Assembly (NCBI RefSeq): GCF_021233055.1
Contig: NZ_CP089538.1
Location: 3,798,501-3,862,500, forward strand
Direction of reading: 5' to 3'
From: Spirosoma oryzicola
GTDB taxonomy: Bacteria; Bacteroidota; Bacteroidia; Cytophagales; Spirosomataceae
Length of the DNA stretch: 64,000 nt
The notes beneath the pieces are model-generated. The model was not told the origin of the DNA. It saw nothing but the letters and a program-made list of their open reading frames with translations, and made no database searches. Positions 17,515 through 25,609 of the stretch are shown here, one piece after another. Both the position numbers and the translations under genes were made by a program. The first letter of the stretch is position 1. Each line of letters starts with the position of its first letter.

Positions 17515-17643
17515 GAAATAGTTTAAAGTATTCTATAATGGTATTTTGTCATGCTGACGCGACGTATCTTCGGATGAGCCATTGATCCTACTACCAAAGA
17601 TGCTTCCTGCGTCAGCATGACAAACAATACCCTAAACTATTTC
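17515..17643. repeat. Quasi-palindromic MITE-like element
   Basis: Outer arms GAAATAGTTTA (17515-17525) and TAAACTATTTC (17633-17643) are perfect inverted repeats. Inner arms TTTGTCATGCTGACGC (17545-17560) and its complement (17609-17624) are also perfect. Weaker symmetry continues inward (GTATCTTCGG against GCATCTTTGG). No coding capacity. The nested structure and about 130-bp size suggest a non-autonomous or REP-like palindromic element inserted in front of the two-component genes. Confidence 0.7.
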
Positions 17644-17738
17644 GGCAGACCTACTTATCAGAACAGAACGTTGACTTGAGTGTTGACACTCACCATTCGT
17701 TAGCCAATATCCAACGTCGCAAATTCGTTGTCACGAGT

Positions 17739-18431
17739 ATGGCCCAAAAGAAAATTTTGATCGTTGAGGATGATCGGCGTATTGCCCAAAATATTAGCCG
17801 GGGCCTTCAGGACGAAGGCTACGCGACCGAGGTGGTATACGAAGGCATCAATGGTCGGCAGGCCGCTCTGCAACCAAGCGTCGATCTCTTGATTCTTGAC
17901 CTGAACCTTCCCGAATTAAGCGGCTTCGAGGTATGTCGATCGGTTCGGGCGGAGCGACCTCTCCTGCCCATCATTATTCTGTCGGCGCTCGGCGAAATCG
18001 AAGATAAAGTAGAAGCCTTGGCGCTTGGTGCGGACGATTACCTGGTAAAACCGTTCGATTTTCGGGAGTTGATCGCCCGTGTCGCTACCTGTTTCCGGCG
18101 GCTGGCGTTGAGCAATAGCGTTGAAACCGAAGAAATCTGGCAGGTTGCCAATCTGACGGTCAACGTAACCAGGAAAGAGGTTAAACGGGGCAACACGCTC
18201 ATTGACCTGACCGCCCGCGAGTTTGCCCTGCTCGAATACATGATTCGCAACCGAGGTCGGGTATTACCCAAAGCCGATATTGCCGAAACGGTCTGGAGCC
18301 TTAATTTCGATCCGGGTACAAACGTGGTGGAAGTCTACATCAACTACCTGCGCCGAAAAATCGACCGTGATTTCGAACCAAAGCTTATTCATACCCGCCC
18401 CGGTATGGGATACGTTCTGAAAGAAGACTAG
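17739..18431 (+). CDS. OmpR-family response regulator of the metal-efflux module
   Basis: A 230-residue regulator from the ATG at 17739 (a longer reading begins with TTG). The receiver holds the acidic pair in IVEDD (residues 8-12), Asp54 in LLILDLNLPE, Ser in IIILSALGE and Lys in DDYLVKPFDFRE. The C-terminal winged helix (about 130-230) shows DLTAREFALLEYMIRNRGRVLPK and NVVEVYINYLRRKID, typical of OmpR/PhoB DNA binding. It lies 3 bp before the sensor kinase gene and upstream of the efflux pump genes. The 11-bp-phased CTAA repeats before the pump genes are its likely target. CusR/CzcR-like by context. Confidence 0.9.
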   Translation: MAQKKILIVEDDRRIAQNISRGLQDEGYATEVVYEGINGRQAALQPSVDLLILDLNLPELSGFEVCRSVRAERPLLPIIILSALGEIEDKVEALALGADDYLVKPFDFRELIARVATCFRRLALSNSVETEEIWQVANLTVNVTRKEVKRGNTLIDLTAREFALLEYMIRNRGRVLPKADIAETVWSLNFDPGTNVVEVYINYLRRKIDRDFEPKLIHTRPGMGYVLKED

Positions 18432-18434
18432 CTT

Positions 18435-19802
18435 ATGACCATCCGCAACCGAATCGCCCTCCAGTTTTCGTTGATCGTTGCGTCCATTCTGGTGGCGTTT
18501 TCGGTGATTATTTACGTCGTGTCGGCAAACTACCGGCGAGAAGAGTTTTACGAGCGGTTGAAGAACAAAGGCCGAACAACAGTTCGGTTTCTGGTTGAAG
18601 TAAAAGAAGTCGATCAGGAGTTGCTCAAAATCATTGACCGGAATACTCTGACCGCTTTAATTGATGAGAAAGTGCTTATTTTTGACGAGCACAACGCACT
18701 GATCTACAGCAGCGTAGATGACAAGATCATTCACTACGATGTTCACTTGCTGAGTGAAGTCCGGCAACAAAAAGAAGTCGAAACGTACAGTGGCGACAAC
18801 GAACTGGTAGGCTTACTGTATCAGCAGAATGGCCGCGACCTGGTCGTATTGTCCTCGGCGTATGACCAGTTTGGCCGGAGTAAGATGGCGAATCTACAGC
18901 TTACATTGGGCTGGGGATTGTTGGGTGGATTAAGTATTACGATCGGGCTGGGCATTTTCTTTGCGGGTCAGTCGCTACGGCCTATCAGTCGGATCAATGA
19001 GCAGGTATCGGCCATTACGGCGCGTAACCTCCGGCAACGTCTGGACGAAGGCAATCGACGGGATGAGATTGGTCAATTGGCAATCAATTTCAACGACGTG
19101 CTGCAACGATTGGAAAAAGCCTTCGAGCAACAGCGTAGTTTCGTGTCGCACGCATCGCACGAGCTACGGACTCCGCTGGCCGCTCTGAAATCCGAGATTC
19201 AGCTAGGGTTACGTCGCCCATTGACGGTACCCGAACACGAAGAAGTGCTCGTAAACTTACTTTCGGATGCAGATCGGCTTATTGGGCTCACAAACAGCCT
19301 GTTGTTTCTGGCGCGTACGCTCGAATCGATCCAGAGCGTTCCCTTTCAGACCGTTCGCATCGACGACATTGTTTTTCTGGCGAAAGACGAATTGCTAAGC
19401 GCCAAACCCGCGTACCATATCGAAATCGACTACGAGAATATCCCGCACGAGGAAACCGAAACGGTCGTCAATGGGAACGAGAGTCTGCTGAAACAGGTTA
19501 TGCTCAACTTGTTTGACAATGCCTGCAAATACTCCGCTGATCACACCGCCCTGGTACGAATCAGCACCGACGAACGCTACTGCCGGGTGGCGGTTCGCGA
19601 CCGGGGGATTGGTATTTCGGAAGCGGATCGCCAGCACATTTTTGAATCGTTCTACCGGGCGTCCAACGCCATTGCTTACGATGGATTCGGCATCGGCTTA
19701 TCCATCTGCGACCGGATCATCGAACTCCACCAGGGCAACTTGTCGGTTGATAGTCAACTGAATAGGGGAAGTACATTTACCGTTTCGTTACCTCACGTAT
19801 AG
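18435..19802 (+). CDS. Sensor histidine kinase of the metal-efflux module
   Basis: A 455-residue membrane kinase. Helix one spans residues about 8-28. A periplasmic sensor loop of about 140 residues follows, then helix two at about 160-178, a HAMP segment (SLRPISRINEQVSAI), a HisKA domain with His242 in VSHASHELRTPLAALKS, and an ATPase domain with NLFDNACKYS, VRDRGIGIS and GFGIGLSICDRII. The sensor loop is short and lacks a recognisable domain, as in CusS/CzcS-type kinases. Its stop is followed by the CTAA repeat array and then the tripartite pump, so metal sensing is inferred from context; the ligand is not visible in the sequence. Confidence 0.9.
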   Translation: MTIRNRIALQFSLIVASILVAFSVIIYVVSANYRREEFYERLKNKGRTTVRFLVEVKEVDQELLKIIDRNTLTALIDEKVLIFDEHNALIYSSVDDKIIHYDVHLLSEVRQQKEVETYSGDNELVGLLYQQNGRDLVVLSSAYDQFGRSKMANLQLTLGWGLLGGLSITIGLGIFFAGQSLRPISRINEQVSAITARNLRQRLDEGNRRDEIGQLAINFNDVLQRLEKAFEQQRSFVSHASHELRTPLAALKSEIQLGLRRPLTVPEHEEVLVNLLSDADRLIGLTNSLLFLARTLESIQSVPFQTVRIDDIVFLAKDELLSAKPAYHIEIDYENIPHEETETVVNGNESLLKQVMLNLFDNACKYSADHTALVRISTDERYCRVAVRDRGIGISEADRQHIFESFYRASNAIAYDGFGIGLSICDRIIELHQGNLSVDSQLNRGSTFTVSLPHV

Positions 19803-19804
19803 GC

Positions 19805-19855
19805 TTCTAATTTTTTTCTAATTAATTTCTAACGCTACCCTAAGCCCGCTCTAAG
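19805..19855 (+). promoter_or_regulatory. Five CTAA direct repeats with exact 11-bp spacing
   Basis: CTAA begins at 19807, 19818, 19829, 19840 and 19851, each exactly 11 bp from the last. The first three are TTCTAA, the fourth is CCCTAA and the fifth CTCTAA. One-turn spacing puts all copies on one face of the helix, the usual geometry of OmpR-family binding sites. The array starts immediately after the kinase stop codon and ends 52 bp before the TolC ATG, so it is the probable control site of the pump genes by the regulator encoded upstream. Confidence 0.75.
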
Positions 19856-19906
19856 TAGCCTTTAATAGCGCATAGTGATCTTTACTGCCGTATTTATTTG
19901 GGTAAA

Positions 19907-21193
19907 ATGCGGTTACTGCTTTCGATCTTCTCTTTTTTTTTAATTGCTTATTCTGCTCAGGGACAGCCAGCATCGACGCAAGGCTCCCCGGCCCAGGATT
20001 CGCTTTCGCTGACTCTCCGGCAGGCCGATAGCCTGTTTCTTAAAAACAACGTACAACTGCTGGCCGAGCGGTTCCGGATCGATGCCAGTCAGGCGCAGGT
20101 TATTCAGGCTAGTCTCTACGACAACCCGACCGTTACGGTTGAGCTGAGTACGTATAACAACCAAACCAAACGTGTACTGGACGTTGGTCGGCAGGGTCAG
20201 AAAACTGTAGCCATTGAGCAACTGCTGTACACGGCGGGTAAGCGCAACAAACGCGTTGCGCTGGCTTCCGAAGCCGCCCGGCTGACGGGTCTGGAAATGC
20301 TCGATCTGTTGCGGGGATTGCGGTTCGATCTACGCACGCGGTTCTATTCTATTTACTTCCAACGGCAGACGCTGGCGCGGTTTAATCAGCAACTTACTAC
20401 GCTGCAAACAACCGTAACGGCGTACGAAAAGCAGTACGATCGCACGAACGTATCCCTGCGGGAGCTGCTTCGACTGAAAGCGTTACTTTTTCAGCTCAAC
20501 AACGACCGGACAGGCATTATTTTCCAGCTAGCCGACGACGAGCGGGCTCTGCGGACACTCTTATCGGTCGAAGTTCCGGTTAATCCGGTGGTTGCCGAAG
20601 AAAACTTGACGCATTACCGCCTGCCCACCCAGCCCGACGATACGCTCCGGCAAATGGCCCTGCGCAACCGTCCCGATCTGCTGGCTGCCGAATCGCTGAC
20701 GCGTCAGGCGGAACTCAATTACAACCTGCAACGAGCGTTGGCCGTACCCGATGTGCGCATCGGCGGAGCCTACGATCAGGCGGGCAGCTACATCAACAAT
20801 TACGTCGGGCTGTCGCTCTCGACCGACATTCCCTTATTTAATCGCAATCAGGGGGCGATTCGGGCGGCCCGGAGTCAGATCAGCTTCCAGAATGGACTTC
20901 AGCGCCAACGGGCGATTCAGGTTAGTAACGAAGTAGCTACGTCGCTGCAAAAAGTACGCGAAGTCGAACGGCGGGTGCAGGGACTCGAGCAACAGTTTAC
21001 CGAACAGTTTGAGCAACTGAACCGGGGCGTCATCACCAACTTTCAGAAAGGCAACATCAGCCTGATTGAATTTGTCGATCTGATCGAAGCCTACAACGAT
21101 AGCGTTCAGCAGCTTAACCGACTGAAAGCCGACCGCGTGGGCGCTTACGAAGAACTGAATTACCTCATTGGCGAAGACTTATTCAAGGAATAA
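19907..21193 (+). CDS. TolC-family outer-membrane channel of the metal-efflux pump
   Basis: A 428-residue protein starting at the ATG at 19907 (an earlier TTG is less likely). A signal peptide (RLLLSIFSFFLIAYSAQG) leads into two outer-membrane-efflux repeats rich in coiled coil, for example LTLRQADSLFLKNNVQLLAE at the first and DTLRQMALRNRPDLLAAESL at the second. This is the CzcC/CusC-type component that forms the outer-membrane duct of a tripartite exporter. The adaptor gene follows after 1 bp. Unlike the short TolC-like protein at 6.3 kb, this one has full length. Confidence 0.88.
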   Translation: MRLLLSIFSFFLIAYSAQGQPASTQGSPAQDSLSLTLRQADSLFLKNNVQLLAERFRIDASQAQVIQASLYDNPTVTVELSTYNNQTKRVLDVGRQGQKTVAIEQLLYTAGKRNKRVALASEAARLTGLEMLDLLRGLRFDLRTRFYSIYFQRQTLARFNQQLTTLQTTVTAYEKQYDRTNVSLRELLRLKALLFQLNNDRTGIIFQLADDERALRTLLSVEVPVNPVVAEENLTHYRLPTQPDDTLRQMALRNRPDLLAAESLTRQAELNYNLQRALAVPDVRIGGAYDQAGSYINNYVGLSLSTDIPLFNRNQGAIRAARSQISFQNGLQRQRAIQVSNEVATSLQKVREVERRVQGLEQQFTEQFEQLNRGVITNFQKGNISLIEFVDLIEAYNDSVQQLNRLKADRVGAYEELNYLIGEDLFKE

Positions 21194-21194
21194 C

Positions 21195-22280
21195 ATGATT
21201 ATCAACAAACTCCCCATACCCCTTTTTGCGCTCGGCCTGCTGTTGTCGTCCTGCCAGCCCAAGCCCGCCCGTGAAGAACAGAAAGCATTCCGCCTGTCGG
21301 ACACGATGATGAGCCGGATCAAGCTCGATAGCGTTGTCACTCAACCCGTACGGAACGAATTAACCTTGGTTGGCCGGGTGGTCGCCGACGAAAACCGGGT
21401 GATCAAAGTGTACCCGCTGGTGGGTGGCAACGTCGAAGAAGTCAAAGTAGAACTCGGTGATTACGTCCGGAAAGGGCAAACGCTGGCGTCTATCCGGTCG
21501 AGTGAAGTCGCGGATCTGGAACGCCAGTCGATACAGGCGCGGGCGGATTTGCTGCTGGCCGAGAAAAACTTACGCGTGGCGCAGGATTTGTTCGAATCAA
21601 AGCTGACGTCCCAGCGCGAAGTTGTTGCCGCGCAGAAAGAAGTCGAGCAGGTCCAGGCCGAAGTAAACCGTACCAAGGAAGTGTCGCGCATCTACGGCAT
21701 TGGCAAATCGTCCATTTACACGGTCAAAGCGCCCATCGATGGTTACGTCATTGAAAAGAACGTCAACCGCGACATGCAGCTCCGCTCCGACAACGCCGAC
21801 AACTTATTCACCATCGGGCAGATCAGCGAAGTGTGGGTGCTGGCCAACGTGAATGAAAGCGATATTGGCCGGGTAAAACAAGGCATGGAAGCATCGGTAC
21901 AAACGCTGAGCTACCCCGACGAGAAATTCCAGGGTCACGTCGATAAAATATACACGGTACTCAACCCAAACACCAAAGCCATGACGGTTCGGATTCGGCT
22001 GGACAACAAAGCCATGAAGCTCAAGCCCGAAATGCACGCAACCGTTACGCTACGCTACACAGCGGGCGGACAGCTGGCCACCGTACCGGCCAATTCGATT
22101 ATTTTCGACCGCTCCAAACGGTATGTGCTGGTCTACAAAAACCGCACGGATATTGAAACCCGCGAGGTCGATGTCCTGAAGTCGCTGGGCAACGTAGCCT
22201 ACATCAGCCAGGGTGTCAAACCGGGTGAGACCATCATTTCCAAGGATCAGCTGCTGGTCTACAATGCGCTGAACGATTAA
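21195..22280 (+). CDS. RND efflux periplasmic adaptor (HlyD/CzcB-like) lipoprotein
   Basis: A 361-residue adaptor starting at the ATG at 21195, 1 bp after the TolC stop; a longer overlapping reading is not needed. The lipobox LLLSSCQ near residue 20 predicts lipid anchoring in the periplasm. The sequence shows the barrel-sandwich halves (VYPLVGGNVEEVKVELGDYV and YTVKAPIDGYVIEKNV), an alpha-helical hairpin between them, and beta-barrel and membrane-proximal domains after residue 200. This membrane-fusion subunit links the inner-membrane pump to the TolC duct. No His-rich or Cys-rich metal-binding extension is present. Confidence 0.88.
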   Translation: MIINKLPIPLFALGLLLSSCQPKPAREEQKAFRLSDTMMSRIKLDSVVTQPVRNELTLVGRVVADENRVIKVYPLVGGNVEEVKVELGDYVRKGQTLASIRSSEVADLERQSIQARADLLLAEKNLRVAQDLFESKLTSQREVVAAQKEVEQVQAEVNRTKEVSRIYGIGKSSIYTVKAPIDGYVIEKNVNRDMQLRSDNADNLFTIGQISEVWVLANVNESDIGRVKQGMEASVQTLSYPDEKFQGHVDKIYTVLNPNTKAMTVRIRLDNKAMKLKPEMHATVTLRYTAGGQLATVPANSIIFDRSKRYVLVYKNRTDIETREVDVLKSLGNVAYISQGVKPGETIISKDQLLVYNALND

Positions 22281-22336
22281 GCCTTGAGTGGGCGGCTATG
22301 GATTCCGATCCATGCGCTCTGCACCCATGAACAACC

Positions 22337-25300
22337 ATGAACAAACTCATCAGTAACATAGTCGGTTTTTCGCTCAAAAATCGGTTTTTTATCTTTTTCA
22401 TGACAGCGGCCCTGGTGATCGCTGGCATAGTCAGCTACCTGCGGACACCGCTAGAAGCCTTTCCCGACGTAACGAACACGCAGATTATTGTCGTGACCGA
22501 ATGGAATGGCCGGTCTGCCGAAGAAGTTGAACGATTCGTGACCGTGCCGATCGAGGTGGCTATGAACTCCGTTCAGCGCAAATCCAACGTCCGCTCAACG
22601 ACCATGTTTGGTCTGTCGGTGCTGAAAGTGATCTTCGACGATGATGTCGATGATTTTTTTGCCCGTCAGCAAGTCAATAACCTGTTGCGCAATGTATCAC
22701 TACCCGATGGTGTCGAACCCGAAATTCAGCCGCCCTACGGCCCGACCGGTGAGATTTTTCGCTACACGCTGGAAAGTAAAGACCGCGACAGCCGTGAGCT
22801 ATTAACGCTCCAGAACTGGGTGATCGACCGGCAGCTTCGAAGTGTACCGGGCGTCGCCGATGTGGTAGCGTTCGGTGGCCGCGACAAGATGTACGAACTC
22901 CGGGTCAACCCGACGCAATTAACCAAATACGATATAACTCCGCTTGAAGTGTACCAGGCCGTTACGCGCAGCAACATCAACGTTGGGGGCGACGTGATTG
23001 AGCGTAACGGCCAGGCTTATGTCGTACGCGGGGTTGGTTTGCTCACGTCGATTCAGGATATTGAAAACATCATTATCGAAGAGACGGGCGGCAATCCCGT
23101 GCTGGTCAGAGACGTAGCGGAAGTCGCCGAATCCAACCTACCGCGCGTCGGTCAGGTCGGGCTGGATGCGAACGACGATGTTGTCGAGGGTATCGTGGTC
23201 ATGCGGAAAGGCGAGAATCCCAGCGAAGTGCTCGGTCGGGTAAAAACCAAGATCGAGGAGCTAAACACCCGTATTCTGCCGTCGGACGTGAACATGGTCA
23301 CCTTCTACGACCGCGACAACCTTATCGAGTTTTGTACGCGTACGGTACTACACAACCTCACCGAAGGTATCGTGTTGGTCACGGTGATCGTCTTTCTATT
23401 CATGGCCGACTGGCGCACCACGCTGATCGTGTCCATCATTATCCCGCTGGCACTATTGTTCGCCTTTATTTGTCTGCGTTTACGGGGTATGTCGGCGAAC
23501 CTGCTGTCGATGGGGGCGATTGATTTTGGAATCATCATCGACGGTGCCGTCGTCATGGTGGAGGGGGTGTTTGTGTCGCTGGATCATTTGTCTCATCGGG
23601 TCGGTATGACGCGCTACAACAAGATGGCGAAGCTAGGGCTGATTCGAAAAACGGGTGGCGAATTAGGCAAGGCCGTTTTCTTTTCCAAGCTGATCATCAT
23701 CACGGCGCTGCTGCCTATTTTCTCGTTCCAGAAAGTCGAAGGCAAGATGTTTTCGCCCCTCGCCTGGACCCTCGGCTTTGCCTTGCTGGGCGCTCTGCTA
23801 TTCACGCTGACGCTGGTGCCGGTATTGTGTTCGATCCTGCTCAAGAAAAACGTTCGGGAGAAAAATAACCCGATTGTCAACTTTTTCGAGCGTATTGTAA
23901 TGGGTGCGTTTGGCTGGTGCTTTCGCCACCGTCGGTTGAGTTTGATCGGGTCGATCGGCTTTATGGTCGCTACCTTTTTCTCGTCCTCCCTGCTGGGAAC
24001 GGAATTTCTTCCGCAACTCAACGAAGGGGCGCTCTGGGTTACGGCTGAGTTGCCCATGAGTATGTCGCTGCCCGAAAGTGTAGCCATGTCGAAAACCATT
24101 CGGCAGGACCTCAAAAGCTTTCCCGAAGTAAAGCAGGTTCTTTCCCAGGTTGGCCGCTCCAACGATGGTACGGACCCCAACGGGTTTTACTTCTGCCAGT
24201 TTCAGGTGGATTTACGCCCCAAAGATGAGTGGACGCGGAAGATCTCGACCGAGCAGCTCACCGACGAAATGGACGCCAAGCTGCGCAACTATGCCGGGGT
24301 TCTTTACAACTACTCGCAGCCCATTATCGACAACGTCGCCGAAGCGGTAGCGGGTTACAAGGCCAGTAACGGGATCAAAATTTTCGGATCGGATGTGTAT
24401 GAGCTGGAGAAGTACGCCAATCTGGCAATGGACGCGGTAAAAGACGTGGACGGCATCAAAGATCTGGGTATTATCCGCAACGTGGGCCAGCCCGAAATGA
24501 GCATCCTGTTTCACGACCACAAAATGGCCTTATACGGCGTATCAACGGCTGACGCGCAGGCGGTTATCGAAATGGCGATTGGGGGGAAAACGGCGTCGAT
24601 CCTATACGAAGGCGAACGCAAGTTCGACATCCGGGTGCGGTTCCTGCCCGAATATCGCCAGAGCGACGACGACATTATGCGGCTGATGGTACCGACGATG
24701 AGTGGCGGCAAAATTCCGCTCAAAGAAATTGCTACGATCAAGCAGGTTACCGGCCCGGCGTTTATCTACCGCGATCTCAACCAGCGGTTCATCGGGGTTA
24801 AGTTTTCGGTGCGGGGCCGCGATTTAGGGAGTACCATTGCCGAAGCGCAGCAGCGCGTCCGTGAAAAACTTCAGCTCGATAAAGGCTATTCGGTTGAATG
24901 GGTGGGCGAATTCGAAAATCAGGTTCGGGCGACCGATCAATTGGGCAAAGTGGTACCGATCAGTATTGCGGCCATTTTCGTGATTCTGTTCATCACGTTC
25001 GGCAACGCCAAAGATGCGGGACTGGTCTTGCTAAACGTGCCGTTCGCCCTGATTGGTGGGATTCTGGCGCTCCACGTAACGAGCATGAACTTCGGAATTT
25101 CGGCGGGGGTTGGCTTTATTGCCCTCTTCGGAATATGCGTGCAGAACGGTGTGATTCTGATCACCGTCTTCAACAAAAACCGACAGGAACGTATGCCGCT
25201 TGACCAGGCGATTCGGGAAGGGGTTCAATCGCGTATTCGCCCCGTAGTGATGACGGCGCTGATGGCCGCTATCGGTCTGTTTCCGGCGGCTATTTCAACC

Positions 25301-25474
25301 GGCATCGGTTCGGAGACGCAAAAACCGCTCGCTATCGTCGTTATTGGTGGACTCGTCACCGCTACCGTGTTGACGTTGCTGGTGTTCCCGATCATCTACC
25401 GGATGTTTTACCGCAAGAAACTAACCGTAGCCTCCGACAAAGGCAATACCATGCAGCCGGTCGAAATGATGTAA
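22337..25474 (+). CDS. Heavy-metal RND efflux pump, CzcA-like
   Basis: A 1045-residue inner-membrane transporter of the HME branch of RND pumps: 12 helices, two large porter/docking loops, family-typical length. In the fourth helix it reads DFGIIIDGAVVMVE, matching the DFG-x3-DGA-x3-VE signature associated with divalent cations (zinc, cobalt, cadmium, nickel), rather than the form found in copper/silver CusA proteins. The Asn that usually follows is Gly. Together with the TolC and adaptor genes it forms a complete proton-driven exporter from periplasm or cytoplasm to the outside. The substrate is inferred from the motif only. Confidence 0.9.
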   Translation: MNKLISNIVGFSLKNRFFIFFMTAALVIAGIVSYLRTPLEAFPDVTNTQIIVVTEWNGRSAEEVERFVTVPIEVAMNSVQRKSNVRSTTMFGLSVLKVIFDDDVDDFFARQQVNNLLRNVSLPDGVEPEIQPPYGPTGEIFRYTLESKDRDSRELLTLQNWVIDRQLRSVPGVADVVAFGGRDKMYELRVNPTQLTKYDITPLEVYQAVTRSNINVGGDVIERNGQAYVVRGVGLLTSIQDIENIIIEETGGNPVLVRDVAEVAESNLPRVGQVGLDANDDVVEGIVVMRKGENPSEVLGRVKTKIEELNTRILPSDVNMVTFYDRDNLIEFCTRTVLHNLTEGIVLVTVIVFLFMADWRTTLIVSIIIPLALLFAFICLRLRGMSANLLSMGAIDFGIIIDGAVVMVEGVFVSLDHLSHRVGMTRYNKMAKLGLIRKTGGELGKAVFFSKLIIITALLPIFSFQKVEGKMFSPLAWTLGFALLGALLFTLTLVPVLCSILLKKNVREKNNPIVNFFERIVMGAFGWCFRHRRLSLIGSIGFMVATFFSSSLLGTEFLPQLNEGALWVTAELPMSMSLPESVAMSKTIRQDLKSFPEVKQVLSQVGRSNDGTDPNGFYFCQFQVDLRPKDEWTRKISTEQLTDEMDAKLRNYAGVLYNYSQPIIDNVAEAVAGYKASNGIKIFGSDVYELEKYANLAMDAVKDVDGIKDLGIIRNVGQPEMSILFHDHKMALYGVSTADAQAVIEMAIGGKTASILYEGERKFDIRVRFLPEYRQSDDDIMRLMVPTMSGGKIPLKEIATIKQVTGPAFIYRDLNQRFIGVKFSVRGRDLGSTIAEAQQRVREKLQLDKGYSVEWVGEFENQVRATDQLGKVVPISIAAIFVILFITFGNAKDAGLVLLNVPFALIGGILALHVTSMNFGISAGVGFIALFGICVQNGVILITVFNKNRQERMPLDQAIREGVQSRIRPVVMTALMAAIGLFPAAISTGIGSETQKPLAIVVIGGLVTATVLTLLVFPIIYRMFYRKKLTVASDKGNTMQPVEMM

Positions 25475-25566
25475 TACTCGTTCTCTCCTACTTTCAGCAA
25501 AGGATACTGAATAGCTTGATTGTGCTTCTGAACGTGGAGGTTTGCTGTTGAAAGCTCTGGTTTGCA

Positions 25567-25591
25567 CCCCTCTCCCGCTTTGGGAGAGGGG
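25567..25591. terminator. Bidirectional hairpin between pump and SusD genes
   Basis: CCCCTCTCCC (25567-25576) and GGGAGAGGGG (25582-25591) form a perfect 10-bp stem with a 5-base loop between two converging genes. No long T-run follows, so strength is uncertain. Confidence 0.6.
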
Positions 25592-25609
25592 CCATAGTAT
25601 TAAATACGT

